From assembly GCA_937888805.1 (NCBI GenBank), contig CALBEY010000005.1, forward strand, positions 1-63,867: a stretch of DNA of 63,867 nt, read 5' to 3'. Source of the DNA: an uncultured Burkholderiaceae bacterium (GTDB lineage: Bacteria > Pseudomonadota > Gammaproteobacteria > Burkholderiales > Burkholderiaceae_B). Below, one piece after another: positions 37,155 through 47,349 of the stretch (its first letter is position 1; every line of letters starts with the position of its first letter). A model generated the notes under the pieces. That model did not search any database, was not told the origin of the DNA, and saw only the letters and a program-made list of their open reading frames with translations. A program made the translations under genes and the position numbers.

Positions 37155-38090
37155 ATGCTCATCATCATGAAAGAAGCCAATACCGGATTGCATGCACCAT
37201 TGACCAATCAACGGATTTATGTGATTGCGCCCTCAGGCCCAGTGGTGCCTACTGAGAAACTCGATACCGCTGTGGTCAATCTTCAAGCCTTGGGTTTTAA
37301 AACCAATTTGGACCGCGGTGCCAAGACCGTTAATGGACGTTTCGCTGGCACAGACCGACAGCGGCTCCAAGCGCTGACAAGAGCGCTTAAGCAACCAGCC
37401 GATATTGTCATGGCTGCGCGCGGGGGTTATGGCATGACTCGCTTGCTGCCCTCGATTGATTGGCATGCAGTGGCTGACAGTGGCAAGCTTTTTATTGGTC
37501 ACAGTGATTTCACGGCTTTTAATTTGGCGTTGTTGGCGGCCACTGGTGCGGTGAGTTACACCGGACCAGTGGCCGCTGCTGACTTTGGTGTGGCCAATGT
37601 GAATGATTTGACGGCTGATTTGTTTGCTGAAACTATGCGTGGCGAGCTGGAGATCTTAAGTTTTGAGAGTGAACAAGCCGATGCTTTTGATGGGCGAGGG
37701 GTCTTGTGGGGCGGCAATTTGGCGATGTTAGTGAGCCTTTTGGGGACGCCATTTTTTCCAAAAATACGCGGTGGTCTTTTGTTTGTGGAAGATGTTAACG
37801 AACACCCTTATCGCGTTGAGCGCCTGTTGTTGCAGCTGGCACAGTCGGGTGTGTTGGGCCGGCAAAAAGCCTTGATCTTAGGGCATTTTACCGGCTACCG
37901 ACTGGCGACGCATGATCAAGGCTTTGACATGCCTGATGTCATTGCACACATCAGAAAAACCGTTGGCATCCCGGTGATCCCGGGATTGCCTTACGGTCAC
38001 ACTGCTGTGAAAGCCACTTTGCCCATTGGCGCCAAAGTTGGGTTGGCCACTGAGCAAGGCATGGCTCACTTGGTTATTCACGAGCATTAA
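37155..38090 (+). CDS. ldcA: LD-carboxypeptidase (muramoyltetrapeptide carboxypeptidase)
   Basis: 311 aa; an internal ATG 37167 is an alternative start. The S66 serine peptidase residues are visible: nucleophile Ser in FIGHSDFTAF, Glu in LLFVEDVNEHPYR and His in GLPYGHT. It removes the terminal D-Ala from cytoplasmic muropeptide tetrapeptides in peptidoglycan recycling. Its 3' end overlaps the convergent symporter gene by 17 bases. Confidence 0.92.
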   Translation: MLIIMKEANTGLHAPLTNQRIYVIAPSGPVVPTEKLDTAVVNLQALGFKTNLDRGAKTVNGRFAGTDRQRLQALTRALKQPADIVMAARGGYGMTRLLPSIDWHAVADSGKLFIGHSDFTAFNLALLAATGAVSYTGPVAAADFGVANVNDLTADLFAETMRGELEILSFESEQADAFDGRGVLWGGNLAMLVSLLGTPFFPKIRGGLLFVEDVNEHPYRVERLLLQLAQSGVLGRQKALILGHFTGYRLATHDQGFDMPDVIAHIRKTVGIPVIPGLPYGHTAVKATLPIGAKVGLATEQGMAHLVIHEH

Positions 38091-39408
38091 GCGGGGCGGG
38101 CGCGGGCAGGCGTTTGTGAACCACAATACCGGAAAGCAACAGCAAGCCAATCAGGTTAGGAATCGCCATGAGTCCGTTGAAGACATCAGCGGCGGCCCAC
38201 ACCAAGTCTAGCGAAATTAAGGTCCCGAGCATGACAAATCCCGTGTAAATCACGCGATAGGGTACGACCGCTTTGTCGCCGAAGAGGTAAGCCGTGCACT
38301 TTTCACCGTAATAGGACCATCCCAAAATGGTCGAGTAAGCAAAAAATATCAAGCCGACCGTGACCACCCATGACCCCACGCCTGGCAGCATTGCTTCAAA
38401 ACTGTTGGCGGTCAAGGCTGCACCTGTCATGCCTTGGGTGTACTGATTGCCCATGACCAAGATAATGCCGGTGACCGAGCAAACCACGATGGTATCCAGA
38501 AAGGTCCCTGTCATGGAAACCAGCGCTTGTTCTTCGGGGCGTTTGGTCTTGGCGGCTGCCGCGACGATTGGCGCTGTGCCGATACCCGCTTCATTAGAAA
38601 ACACCCCACGAGCCACGCCATAGCGAATCGCCAGACCAATGGCGCCACCGGCCACGGCCTGACCGCTAAAAGCATCACTGACGATCAGACTAACCGCTGG
38701 CCAAACCAAATCCCAATGCGTCAAGATAATGATCAACCCACCGATGACGTAAATGAGCGCCATAACGGGTACGATGACAGCGGCAACGCGCGCAATTCTG
38801 CGAATACCACCGAGCAGCACGAGTCCGGTCACAACGGTTAGGACAATACCGGTGATCCAACCCGGTAGGCCGACGGTGTTTTGAAGCGCTTGTGCCACTG
38901 AGTTTGATTGCACCGAGCTGCCCGTGCCCAGTGCTGCTAGGGCGCCACAAACGGCAAACATAATAGCCAAGCCTTTCAAACCCAGACCGTGTTCGATGTA
39001 ATACATCGGCCCACCCGACATATTGCCGCGACTGTCACGCACACGGAAATAAACGGCCAAATAGGCCTCGGCGTATTTTGTGGCCATGCCCACTAAGGCG
39101 GATAGCCACATCCAAAAAACCGCACCAGGTCCACCGAGCACAACGGCTGTGGCCACACCGGCGATGTTACCGGTACCGATGGTGCCCGCCAAGGCGGTCA
39201 TGAGTGCTTGGAAGGGTGAAATATCGCCTGGCGCATCGCTGGCTTTTTGTCGGGCAAATGCCAGTTTCAGCGCGCGCGGCAACAATCGAAATTGCAAGCC
39301 GCCCAAGCGAATGGTGTAGAAAACACCTGTCCCGACCAAAAGGACGAGCATCACAGGACCCCATACCCAACTGCTGATTAGATTGAACCAATCTGTTACT
39401 ACTTGCAT
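38074..39408 (-). CDS. alanine/glycine:cation symporter family (AGCS) transporter
   Basis: 444 aa with about ten hydrophobic segments. The family signatures GTIGTGNIAGVATA (about 95-108) and NMSGGPMYYIEHGLG are present, as is FSNEAGIGTAPI. It takes up alanine or glycine with sodium across the inner membrane. It has a strong ribosome binding site, AAGGAG five bases before the ATG. A 16-bp palindrome lies just upstream and may be an operator. Confidence 0.92.
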   Translation of the reverse strand: MQVVTDWFNLISSWVWGPVMLVLLVGTGVFYTIRLGGLQFRLLPRALKLAFARQKASDAPGDISPFQALMTALAGTIGTGNIAGVATAVVLGGPGAVFWMWLSALVGMATKYAEAYLAVYFRVRDSRGNMSGGPMYYIEHGLGLKGLAIMFAVCGALAALGTGSSVQSNSVAQALQNTVGLPGWITGIVLTVVTGLVLLGGIRRIARVAAVIVPVMALIYVIGGLIIILTHWDLVWPAVSLIVSDAFSGQAVAGGAIGLAIRYGVARGVFSNEAGIGTAPIVAAAAKTKRPEEQALVSMTGTFLDTIVVCSVTGIILVMGNQYTQGMTGAALTANSFEAMLPGVGSWVVTVGLIFFAYSTILGWSYYGEKCTAYLFGDKAVVPYRVIYTGFVMLGTLISLDLVWAAADVFNGLMAIPNLIGLLLLSGIVVHKRLPAPAPLNARE

Positions 39409-39434
39409 TGCGTCTCCTTAACTTTTTTTCTTGT

Positions 39435-39450
39435 CACATCGGTCGATGTG
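39435..39450. promoter_or_regulatory. palindrome upstream of the symporter (operator candidate)
   Basis: CACATCG-GT-CGATGTG, seven-base perfect arms with a two-base centre, 27 bases before the symporter ATG. There is no T tract after it in either direction, so an operator is more likely than a terminator. Confidence 0.45.
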
Positions 39451-39602
39451 TGACTGCGGCATATTAAGAATCACTTTGTTCAAGTGGTGTCGGTTTTGTC
39501 CGACAATCCATGAAAGCCGTAATCTTTCAAGGTGTAACCAATGGCTTGACTATTCATGCAAGGGCGAAGCTCATCTGTAAAGCAGGGTGAGTGAGACCCA
39601 GG

Positions 39603-39627
39603 CCAAGACCAAGACCAAGACCAAGAC
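39603..39627 (+). repeat. four CCAAGA hexamer repeats upstream of tsaD
   Basis: CCAAGA is repeated four times in tandem at 39603-39626, followed by C. It lies 12 bases before a TACAAT -10, so it covers the -35 region of tsaD. Translated in frame it would give an Arg-Pro repeat, but that would be upstream of the real start. Confidence 0.9.
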
Positions 39628-39638
39628 GGCCAAGGTCT

Positions 39639-39644
39639 TACAAT
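39639..39644 (+). promoter_or_regulatory. candidate -10 element of tsaD (leaderless)
   Basis: TACAAT, then GGCGCC, then the tsaD ATG. No ribosome binding site lies in the six bases between. The spacing is the same as at dapC and the RpfE-like gene. Confidence 0.45.
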
Positions 39645-39650
39645 GGCGCC

Positions 39651-40709
39651 ATGATTATTCTTGGCTATGAAAGTTCTTGTGACGAAACAGGCGTGGCGCT
39701 GGTGTGTACCGAGCGCGGGGTTTTATCGCACGTGTTGCACACCCAGGCCGCCATGCACGAAGCTTACGGCGGCGTGGTGCCTGAGTTGGCTTCACGTGAT
39801 CACATCCGGCGAGTCATACCCTTGACCCGTCTGGTGTTGTCACAAGCTGGTCTTGAATTAAGCGCGGTCGATATGTTGGCTTACACCGCAGGTCCGGGGC
39901 TGGCGGGTGCGCTTTTGGTGGGCGCGGGTAGCGCACAGGCGATTGCTTGGTCGTTGGGCAAACCCGCTGTTGGGATTCACCACTTAGAGGGGCATCTGTT
40001 GTCGCCTCGCTTGGCTGATCCCAAACCTGATTTTCCATTTGTGGCACTTTTGGTGTCTGGCGGGCACACGCAGTTGATGCGAGTTGATGGGGTGGGGCAG
40101 TACGAACTGCTCGGTGAGACTTTGGATGATGCGGCGGGTGAGGCTTTTGATAAAACAGCCAAACTGCTTGGCTTGGGTTACCCCGGTGGGCCCGCCTTAG
40201 CGGCTTTGGCGCAGCAGGGCAATGAGCGGCGATTTGAGTTGCCGCGCCCATTGCTCAACCGCGCAGGCTTTGACTTTAGCTTCAGTGGCCTGAAAACGGC
40301 AGTGCTGCAGCAAGTGCAGCGTGCTGGTGGCCTTGAGCAGCTCGACGAACAAGCCCGAGCTGATTTGGCTGCGAGTACCCAAGCGGCGATCATTGACGTG
40401 TTGGTGGCAAAGTCGCTGGCCACGTTAAAAGGCACGGGTCTCAAACGATTGGTGGTGGCCGGTGGTGTAGGCGCCAACCAGCGGTTACGCGGTCGGTTAA
40501 AGCGTCAGGCGGCCTCAATGGGTGCAACTGTTTTCTTTCCCCCAGTGGCACTTTGTACCGATAACGGGGCCATGATTGCCTATGCCGCCGCCGAGCGAAT
40601 CAATGCGGGGTTAGAAGACGTTGGTGACAAGCGCCACCGATTTGTCATTCGCCCGCGGTGGCCACTCTCTGAGATTGGCACTGCGATGTTGGAAGATCAG
40701 GACCTTTAG
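39651..40709 (+). CDS. tsaD: TsaD, tRNA threonylcarbamoyladenosine transferase subunit
   Basis: 352 aa from ATG 39651 ([17 protein letters not shown]). Metal ligands in HHLEGHLLS, glycine-rich ATP-binding stretches SGGHTQLM and [10 protein letters not shown] and the ASKH fold are present. With TsaB and TsaE it places t6A at position 37 of ANN-decoding tRNAs; it is essential in most bacteria. A longer in-frame extension encodes RPRPRPRP and is rejected because TACAAT lies in it. Convergent with plsY. Confidence 0.97.
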   Translation: MIILGYESSCDETGVALVCTERGVLSHVLHTQAAMHEAYGGVVPELASRDHIRRVIPLTRLVLSQAGLELSAVDMLAYTAGPGLAGALLVGAGSAQAIAWSLGKPAVGIHHLEGHLLSPRLADPKPDFPFVALLVSGGHTQLMRVDGVGQYELLGETLDDAAGEAFDKTAKLLGLGYPGGPALAALAQQGNERRFELPRPLLNRAGFDFSFSGLKTAVLQQVQRAGGLEQLDEQARADLAASTQAAIIDVLVAKSLATLKGTGLKRLVVAGGVGANQRLRGRLKRQAASMGATVFFPPVALCTDNGAMIAYAAAERINAGLEDVGDKRHRFVIRPRWPLSEIGTAMLEDQDL

Positions 40710-40729
40710 CAGTCCAGACAAAAAACTGT

Positions 40730-41374
40730 TTAAGTTGTTTTTTTGCCTATTTTGGGCTCTGTACCCGCGAGTATTCGGACAATATTGGCACGGTGCCGAG
40801 CCAGTAATAAGACACCAATCAAAATCAGCGCTCCTAGGATGGCTGGTTCAAATGGCCAAAGAACGCCAGCCAAAATAAGGTAATAAAACGGAGCAAAAAC
40901 ACCAGCCGCAACCGCAGCCAGTGATGACATTCTAAAAAAGAAGGCCACGATTAACCATGTTAGTAAGGTGGCTAGACCGAGTGCAGGCGCGAGTGCAAGC
41001 AGTACCCCAAACGCAGTGGCGACGCCCTTGCCCCCTTTAAAAGCCAGAAAGATGGGGAAAAGGTGACCTATAAAAACCCCCACGGCAGCGATGCAAACAA
41101 GTGTGGCAGAGGCGCCGAGATTGATGGTAAGCCAAACGGCCAACCATCCTTTAAAAGCATCGCCAAGTAAGGTCAACACCGCAGCGGTTTTATGACCGCT
41201 ACGCAAAACGTTGGTTGCACCCGGGTTGCCTGAACCATACGAGCGCGGGTCTTGAAGGCCGTAAAGCTTACTGACGATTACCGCAAAAGAGACGGATCCC
41301 AAAAGATAGGCGGCAACAAAAAAAGCCACTGCGATTGTTGACGGGATGACTGTTGCGTTAAAAAATTCCATCAT
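40730..41374 (-). CDS. plsY: PlsY, acyl-phosphate:glycerol-3-phosphate acyltransferase
   Basis: 214 aa with about five hydrophobic segments. Family motifs are [13 protein letters not shown], the catalytic [14 protein letters not shown] and [11 protein letters not shown], plus the [15 protein letters not shown] loop. It makes lysophosphatidic acid with acyl-phosphate from PlsX in the inner membrane. Two start ATGs are adjacent. It converges on tsaD, 20 bp apart, the usual pairing in many proteobacteria. Confidence 0.95.
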   Translation of the reverse strand: MMEFFNATVIPSTIAVAFFVAAYLLGSVSFAVIVSKLYGLQDPRSYGSGNPGATNVLRSGHKTAAVLTLLGDAFKGWLAVWLTINLGASATLVCIAAVGVFIGHLFPIFLAFKGGKGVATAFGVLLALAPALGLATLLTWLIVAFFFRMSSLAAVAAGVFAPFYYLILAGVLWPFEPAILGALILIGVLLLARHRANIVRILAGTEPKIGKKTT

Positions 41375-41445
41375 GCGAGAAACGACCTGTGAATTAAGGC
41401 ATCAGTTTACTGGAGTGGCGGGCATGGTTTTGAGTTCGACGAAGG

Positions 41446-41469
41446 TACAATAAGATCAAAGCTTATTGT
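41446..41469 (+). promoter_or_regulatory. surE promoter -10 overlapping an inverted repeat
   Basis: TACAAT at 41446-41451. Eight-base perfect arms ACAATAAG (41447-41454) and CTTATTGT (41462-41469) surround seven bases and overlap the -10. This could be an operator or an mRNA hairpin at the 5' end of the surE transcript. Confidence 0.45.
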
Positions 41470-41490
41470 GGGCTTAAAACTGGTTAACTC

Positions 41491-42252
41491 ATGAAAATAC
41501 TCGTTTCCAATGACGATGGCTACAGCGCCGCTGGTATTGAAGCTTTGGCGCATGCGCTTCAGGGTATGGGCGAAATCACCGTCGTGGCCCCGGAGGTCAA
41601 CCACAGTGGAGCCTCTAACTCATTGACTTTAAATCGGCCGCTGACGGTTCGGCAGGCAAAAAACGGTTTTTATGTGGTCAATGGAACGCCATCTGACTGT
41701 GTGCATGTTGCTTTGACTGGATTACTGGCATTTAAGCCTGACTTGGTGGTGTCGGGTATCAACAATGGCGCCAATATGGGCGACGACACCATTTATTCGG
41801 GTACTGTCGCAGCAGCCGTTGAGGGCCACCTATTTGGAATACCTGCCATTGCATTTTCTTTGACACAAAGGCGCTGGGAGTTTTTAGATGAGGCGGCCCT
41901 CGTGGCCCAAGCCGTGGTCAAGCGCTTTATGAATGATCCGCTGGCGGCTAAGGCCCTACTTAACGTCAATATCCCTGGTTTACCGGCGCACGAACATCGT
42001 GGGCCGAAGGTAACACGTCTGGGTAAGCGACATGCTTCTCAACCGGTGATTGCCACCACCAACCCGCACAACGAAACGGTTTACTGGATTGGCGCTGCGG
42101 GTGACGCGCAGGACGACTCGCCAGGCACCGATTTTCATGCGGTCAAGCATGGCTGGACGTCGGTGACGCCGTTGAGAATGGATTTGACGCACGAGCAGCA
42201 AATTGCTGTTGTGGGTCAATGGCTATCTGATTCCTCGGTTTTACACCCATGA
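41491..42252 (+). CDS. surE: SurE 5'-nucleotidase
   Basis: 253 aa. The metal site is SNDDGY (Asp8, Asp9), with HSGASNS and [22 protein letters not shown] as further family motifs. It hydrolyses nucleoside monophosphates and short polyphosphates. First gene of surE-pcm-nlpD; its stop overlaps pcm as ATGA. Confidence 0.96.
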   Translation: MKILVSNDDGYSAAGIEALAHALQGMGEITVVAPEVNHSGASNSLTLNRPLTVRQAKNGFYVVNGTPSDCVHVALTGLLAFKPDLVVSGINNGANMGDDTIYSGTVAAAVEGHLFGIPAIAFSLTQRRWEFLDEAALVAQAVVKRFMNDPLAAKALLNVNIPGLPAHEHRGPKVTRLGKRHASQPVIATTNPHNETVYWIGAAGDAQDDSPGTDFHAVKHGWTSVTPLRMDLTHEQQIAVVGQWLSDSSVLHP

Positions 42253-43031
42253 AAAAAAAGGCGCTGTTCGCTTCAATGACGGACATTCGTCCGTCTAATA
42301 GCAACACGCGTATCATGCCGCCCGGACCGTCTGTTCGTGCGCCAGCAGCAAGTGCCGCACCTTTTTATGCCGATTATCCAGAAAACTTAGGCCTCACATC
42401 TGAGCGTCTGCGCTTGCGCATGGTCGATCGAGTGCGCAGCCAAGGGGTGACCGATGAGACTGTTTTAGCCGCACTGGCGTCTGTGCATCGACATTTGTTT
42501 GTCGATCAGGCGCTCGCGAGCCGGGCCTATGAGGATGCGGCGTTGCCCATTGGTCATGCACAAACCATTTCTCAGCCTTGGGTGGTTGCTCGGATGTTAG
42601 CGGCAGTATGCGAGTCGTCACCCAAACCCATTAAAGTGCTAGAGGTTGGCACCGGTTGTGGCTATCAAGCGGCGGTCATGTCAAAAGTTTTTGGGCAGGT
42701 TTATTCAATTGAGCGCGTCCGTCCGTTGTACGATACTGCCAAGGAACGGATGCGACAAATGGGTTGTCGTAATGTTCATCTGTTGTTTGGTGATGGTATG
42801 TTGGGTTGGGCAGCGCACGCGCCTTTTGACGCGATCGTTGTGGCAGCGGCTGGACTAAAGATACCCCAAGCGTTGCTCGAGCAACTGTCTGTGGGGGGGC
42901 GATTAATTGCCCCAGAAGGCCAAGCGCAGCAGCGATTGATGATGATGACACGTCAGTCGCCACAGCATTGGGTCAGACAAGAGCTAGAGGCCGTTCGATT
43001 TGTGCCTCTCAAACCCGGAGTACAAAGTTGA
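42249..43031 (+). CDS. pcm: Pcm, protein-L-isoaspartate O-methyltransferase
   Basis: 260 aa. SAM-binding motif [15 protein letters not shown] (130-144) and active-site region [11 protein letters not shown] with Ser108 are present. An Ala/Pro-rich 40-residue N-terminal extension precedes the core (residues 1-40). It methylates L-isoaspartate in damaged proteins to start repair. ATGA overlap with surE. Confidence 0.95.
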   Translation: MKKKALFASMTDIRPSNSNTRIMPPGPSVRAPAASAAPFYADYPENLGLTSERLRLRMVDRVRSQGVTDETVLAALASVHRHLFVDQALASRAYEDAALPIGHAQTISQPWVVARMLAAVCESSPKPIKVLEVGTGCGYQAAVMSKVFGQVYSIERVRPLYDTAKERMRQMGCRNVHLLFGDGMLGWAAHAPFDAIVVAAAGLKIPQALLEQLSVGGRLIAPEGQAQQRLMMMTRQSPQHWVRQELEAVRFVPLKPGVQS

Positions 43032-43048
43032 TTGTTTTGGAGAGTCAT

Positions 43049-43810
43049 ATGTATGCACCCGCAAGGCGCGAGATCACTGGTAAGTTGCGCTGGATCACGG
43101 TGATGTTGGTGGTTTTGATGGCTGGTTGTTCTGGTACTGGCATATTTGCACCTGTTTCCAACCTCAGTGATCTTGGGGTCGACGGCACCTATCGCATTCA
43201 GCCGGGTGATACCTTGTCTTCCATTTCCAGGGAAACAGGGGTCAGCGTTGAACGCTTGGCTTCTCTCAATAACATCAGCAATCCTAGCCTGATTAGAGTG
43301 GGCCAGCGTTTACGGCTAAACGCTGATGCACCTGAACAGGCCTCGGTCAGTGATTCAGGATCAAGCATGGCAGCAGCTCGTCAAGGTGAGGCAGATCCCG
43401 CGCCGAGGGCTGATGATTCGGGGACCCGAGCCAACGACGCCACAATATTGAATCTAGTCTGGCCAACAAAGGGCACTATCATTCAAAAATTCACTGTGCA
43501 AAACAAAGGCATTGATATCGCTGGTAATGTGGGTGAACCCGTACTGGCAGCAGCAGCCGGTAAAGTCGCTTACTCCGGTAACGGGGCCCGCGGATTTGGG
43601 AATTTGGTGATTTTGGATCACGACAATGGTTTTATTACCGCTTATGCGCACAACGAAAAGCTGTTAGTCAAGGCAGGGGATAGCGTTAAAAAGGGCACAC
43701 AAGTCGCCACAATGGGTCAGTCCGACACAAGTTCACCTCGCTTGCATTTTGAGGTGCGGCGAAATGGCACACCGGTCGATCCCATGCGCTATCTGCCTGC
43801 TCAGCAATAA
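43049..43810 (+). CDS. nlpD: NlpD-type LysM lipoprotein with degenerate LytM domain
   Basis: 253 aa from ATG 43049, with GGAGAG just upstream. A lipoprotein signal VVLMAGC puts lipid on Cys27. A LysM domain (TYRIQPGDTLSSISRE, about 50-65) binds peptidoglycan. The C-terminal M23/LytM domain reads NKGIDIAG, where peptidases have His for the Asn, so it is probably inactive, like E. coli NlpD, which activates AmiC in cell separation. Follows surE-pcm; no rpoS follows. Confidence 0.93.
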   Translation: MYAPARREITGKLRWITVMLVVLMAGCSGTGIFAPVSNLSDLGVDGTYRIQPGDTLSSISRETGVSVERLASLNNISNPSLIRVGQRLRLNADAPEQASVSDSGSSMAAARQGEADPAPRADDSGTRANDATILNLVWPTKGTIIQKFTVQNKGIDIAGNVGEPVLAAAAGKVAYSGNGARGFGNLVILDHDNGFITAYAHNEKLLVKAGDSVKKGTQVATMGQSDTSSPRLHFEVRRNGTPVDPMRYLPAQQ

Positions 43811-43822
43811 TCGGACGACAGC

Positions 43823-44599
43823 ATGACGCCGATACTGGTTTTTGATCTTGAAACGATTCCGGATGTTGTTGGTTTGCGCCAGACCAACGACTGGGGTGAC
43901 CTAAGTGATCTCGAAGTGGTTGAAAGGGCATTGGCCGAGCGCCATGCCAAAACCGGTAACACCTTCTTGCCACATCACTTGCATAAGATTGCCGTGATTG
44001 GTTGCGCGTTTCGTGACGATAATGGTTTTCGAGTGAAATGTATTGGCCAAGCCGATGACCCGGAGCGCACGCTTATTCAAGGTTTTTTTAAAACAATTGA
44101 TCACTACACGCCAACAATTGTCAGCTGGAATGGATCGGGTTTTGATCTGCCCGTTTTGCATTACCGCAGCCTTGTCCACGGCGTGGTTGCCACGCGGTAT
44201 TGGGATAATGGCAGTGATGATCGTGATTTTAAATTTAACAACTACTTGAGCCGATACCACACGCGCCACACGGACTTGATGGATGTCTTGGCCAATTACA
44301 GTGGCCGCGGCAACGCGCCTTTGGATGATTTGGCCAAAATGTGCGGCTTTCCGGGCAAGCTTGGCATGGACGGCAGTAAAGTCTGGGAGGCTTGGCAGCA
44401 AGGTCACACTGACGAGGTTAGGGCTTATTGCGAAACAGACGTTGTCAACACGTGGTTGGTGTATTGTCGCTTTCAGCTGATCCGGGGCCTGCTCACGCAG
44501 GCGGCTTACGATCACGAAATAGCGTTGGTTCGAGCGCACCTTGAGAGCCTTGACGCTGAACATTGGCATGAGTACTTGGAAGCTTGGGGTCCTGTCTGA
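43823..44599 (+). CDS. PolB-like predicted 3'-5' exonuclease
   Basis: 258 aa. DEDD residues are in FDLETIPD (7-14), SWNGSGFDLPVL, HTDLMDVL and YCETDVVNTWLVY. This is the predicted PolB-like exonuclease family, of uncharacterised role in DNA repair or RNA processing. It lies 12 bp after nlpD, where rpoS normally sits, and its end overlaps the rlmD start. Confidence 0.85.
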   Translation: MTPILVFDLETIPDVVGLRQTNDWGDLSDLEVVERALAERHAKTGNTFLPHHLHKIAVIGCAFRDDNGFRVKCIGQADDPERTLIQGFFKTIDHYTPTIVSWNGSGFDLPVLHYRSLVHGVVATRYWDNGSDDRDFKFNNYLSRYHTRHTDLMDVLANYSGRGNAPLDDLAKMCGFPGKLGMDGSKVWEAWQQGHTDEVRAYCETDVVNTWLVYCRFQLIRGLLTQAAYDHEIALVRAHLESLDAEHWHEYLEAWGPV

Positions 44600-45936
44600 A
44601 AGTCAAACGTGTCAAACCAACCATTGAACTGACCATTGATTCCCTTGACCACGAAGCGCGTGGTGTGGGTCGCCTTGACGGTAAGGTCGTGTTTGTTGAG
44701 GGCGCGCTGCCCCATGAGTCAGTGACAGCCCAGATTTTAAAATCGAAAACGTCTTACGACACCGCGAAAGTGGTGTCTGTTGAGCGCGACTCGTGGATGC
44801 GCGTGGCACCACGTTGTCAATACTTTGGTGTCTGCGGTGGTTGCCTGATGCAGCACTTGGCCTCAGATGCCCAGGTTGCGGTTAAGCAACGTTTATTAGA
44901 AGATGCGTTTGGTCATTTGGCCGGTATCAAACCCGAGCAAGTGCTCGCACCCATACACGGACCGAGCTGGGGTTATCGCTATCGCGCTCGATTGACAGTT
45001 CGTTTGGTACCACCAAAGGGTGGCATTCTGGTTGGGTTTCACGAGCGGCGCAGCAGTTTCGTGGCCGACATGACGTCCTGTGAGGTGTTGCCACGTGCGG
45101 TCAGTGATCTGCTGAGCCCACTGCGCGAGATGATTGGACGCATGGGTTCGCCGACACGGTTTCCACAAATTGAGTTGGCTGTCGGCGATGCTGTGATCGC
45201 CTTGGTTTTGCGTCACTTGGATCCTTTGACCGAACTCGACAAAACGATTTTACGGGCTTTTGCGCAATCACACGGCGTGCAGTGGTGGTTGCAGTCCAAA
45301 GGGCCTGATACCGTTTGTTTGCTTGATGAGGAAGGCGCTGTGCCCCTGACTTATGCCTTGCCTGCCTTTGGCATTAGCATGCCTTTTCGTCCAACAGATT
45401 TCACGCAGGTTAATCACCAAATCAATCAAATCCTGGTGTCACGAGCGCTGTCATTGCTTGGCGCCACAGAAGCGGATCACGTGTTGGATCTCTTTTGTGG
45501 TTTGGGTAATTTCACGTTGCCGTTGGCACGAGGTTCGCAGCAGGTTCTTGGCGTCGAGGGTAGCCAAGCATTGGTTGATCGAGCGCATGCTGCGGCAAGT
45601 CACAACGGCGTTAGTAATGTGGCCTTTCAAACCAGTGACCTGTTTACTTTCACCATCGATAGCTACGCTGTTTTGATGGCCGCCTTGGACGGTCGTATTG
45701 ATCGCGTGTTGGTTGATCCGCCAAGAGAGGGGGCGCTAGCCGTTTGTGAAGCATTGAGTCAACTTAAGGGCAAAAATCGTCCCAAGAGAATCGTGTACGT
45801 TTCTTGTAACCCAGCGACCTTGGCGCGTGATGCTGGCGTTTTAGAGCAGCATGGCGGCTATCGCCTTAAGCAGGCAGGCGTGGTTAACATGTTCCCGCAC
45901 ACCGGCCACGTGGAATCAATCGCTGTTTTTGAGTGA
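44584..45936 (+). CDS. rlmD: RlmD, 23S rRNA (uracil-1939 C5)-methyltransferase
   Basis: Up to 450 aa from TTG 44584, which overlaps the exonuclease stop; there is no ATG or GTG early in the frame, and CTG 44596 is an alternative. A TRAM-like N-terminal domain, Fe-S cysteines Cys78, Cys84 and Cys87 ([15 protein letters not shown]) plus Cys in MTSCEVL, SAM motif [15 protein letters not shown], and catalytic VDPPREGA and [12 protein letters not shown]. The family methylates U1939. Its end overlaps argH by 21 bases. Confidence 0.92.
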   Translation: MGSCLKVKRVKPTIELTIDSLDHEARGVGRLDGKVVFVEGALPHESVTAQILKSKTSYDTAKVVSVERDSWMRVAPRCQYFGVCGGCLMQHLASDAQVAVKQRLLEDAFGHLAGIKPEQVLAPIHGPSWGYRYRARLTVRLVPPKGGILVGFHERRSSFVADMTSCEVLPRAVSDLLSPLREMIGRMGSPTRFPQIELAVGDAVIALVLRHLDPLTELDKTILRAFAQSHGVQWWLQSKGPDTVCLLDEEGAVPLTYALPAFGISMPFRPTDFTQVNHQINQILVSRALSLLGATEADHVLDLFCGLGNFTLPLARGSQQVLGVEGSQALVDRAHAAASHNGVSNVAFQTSDLFTFTIDSYAVLMAALDGRIDRVLVDPPREGALAVCEALSQLKGKNRPKRIVYVSCNPATLARDAGVLEQHGGYRLKQAGVVNMFPHTGHVESIAVFE

Positions 45937-47340
45937 ATCCAGCTTGTGTTGAGCGGCTGCTCGGACTTGATCAGGCGCAGTGCCGCCGACATGGGATCTG
46001 GCGTTCACAGAGCCCTCTAGCGTCAAGCAAGCATGAACGTCGGCTTCGATGAGGGGATGAAAAGCTTGAAGGGCATCTAGTGGCAAGTCGGCAATGTCGC
46101 AACCCTGTTGTTCACAACTCAGTACAGCATGCGCCACAACCTCGTGAGCATCACGAAATGGAACCCCTTTCTTCACCAAGTAGTCAGCCAAATCAGTGGC
46201 CGTTGCATACCCTTGCTTGGCCGCTTCGCGCATGGCTTGCGCATGGACCGTCACACCTTGCATCATGTCAACAAAGATGGTGAGGGTGTCACGAACAGTG
46301 TCTGCCGTATCAAACAACCCCTCTTTGTCCTCTTGGTTGTCTTTGTTGTAAGCCAGGGGTTGGCCCTTCATGAGCGTCAGCAGCGCCACCAGGTGGCCGT
46401 TGACACGCCCCGTTTTACCGCGAGCAAGCTCGGGTACATCGGGATTCTTCTTTTGCGGCATGATGGAGCTGCCCGTGCAAAACCGATCGGCTAAGGTAAT
46501 AAACCCGACTCGTGGGCTCATCCACAGCACGAGCTCTTCCGATAGTCTGGAAATATGCGTCATGATCAAGGCGCTAGCAGCACAAAATTCGATCGCAAAA
46601 TCTCTGTCAGAAACAGCATCAAGCGAGTTTTGGCAAACCGACTCAAAGCCAAGTGTTTTTGCCACGCGTTCGCGATCAATTGGAAAGCTCGTGCCAGCCA
46701 AAGCGGCTGCGCCAAGTGGCAATCGGTTCACGCGACGGCGGCAATCCACGAGGCGTTCATGGTCGCGCGCAAACATTTCAGCGTAGGCCATGAGGTGATG
46801 CCCAAAAGTGACGGGTTGTGCCACCTGCAAGTGGGTAAAGCCTGGCATGATCGTCTCGGCGTGCTTGACGGCTTGCTCGGCGAGTACGCGCTGCAGTGCA
46901 TTCAATTGAGCCAAGATCAAGTCGATTTGCTCACGAACCCACAAACGAATATCGGTTGCCACTTGATCATTTCTTGATCGCCCCGTGTGCAAGCGCTTGC
47001 CGGCATCGCCGATTAACTCTACCAAGCGTTTTTCGATGTTCAAGTGAACATCCTCTAAATCGAGTAACCAAGTGAACTGACCGTTTTCAATGTCTGTTCG
47101 AACTTGACCCAAGCCAGTTTGAATTTTGTTTAAGTCGTCTTGGCTGATGACCCCGACATGGGCCAACATCTCGGCATGTGCCAAAGAGCCTGCAATATCA
47201 TGAAAGGCCAGCCTTTGATCAAACCCGACCGAAGCGGTGTAGCGTTTGACCAAATCGGATACGGGTTCAGAGAATCGGGCAGACCAAGCTTGCGCCTTGT
47301 TGGCGAATTGGTCTTCAGGGGAAGGGGCGTTGTTTGTCAT
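45916..47340 (-). CDS. argH: argininosuccinate lyase
   Basis: 474 aa. The fumarase/aspartase superfamily signature [12 protein letters not shown] lies near 284-296 with the catalytic Ser in the flexible loop, and [13 protein letters not shown] is present. It releases arginine and fumarate in arginine synthesis. TATAAT lies nine bases before the ATG, and no good Shine-Dalgarno sequence is visible. Divergent from nadE. Confidence 0.96.
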   Translation of the reverse strand: MTNNAPSPEDQFANKAQAWSARFSEPVSDLVKRYTASVGFDQRLAFHDIAGSLAHAEMLAHVGVISQDDLNKIQTGLGQVRTDIENGQFTWLLDLEDVHLNIEKRLVELIGDAGKRLHTGRSRNDQVATDIRLWVREQIDLILAQLNALQRVLAEQAVKHAETIMPGFTHLQVAQPVTFGHHLMAYAEMFARDHERLVDCRRRVNRLPLGAAALAGTSFPIDRERVAKTLGFESVCQNSLDAVSDRDFAIEFCAASALIMTHISRLSEELVLWMSPRVGFITLADRFCTGSSIMPQKKNPDVPELARGKTGRVNGHLVALLTLMKGQPLAYNKDNQEDKEGLFDTADTVRDTLTIFVDMMQGVTVHAQAMREAAKQGYATATDLADYLVKKGVPFRDAHEVVAHAVLSCEQQGCDIADLPLDALQAFHPLIEADVHACLTLEGSVNARSHVGGTAPDQVRAAAQHKLDSLKNSD

Positions 47341-47349
47341 GATGCTTTG

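Noticed and set aside
39591..39650. Arg-Pro repeat N-terminal extension of TsaD
   Set aside because: It is the tandem CCAAGA repeat read in frame; family members begin at [13 protein letters not shown].
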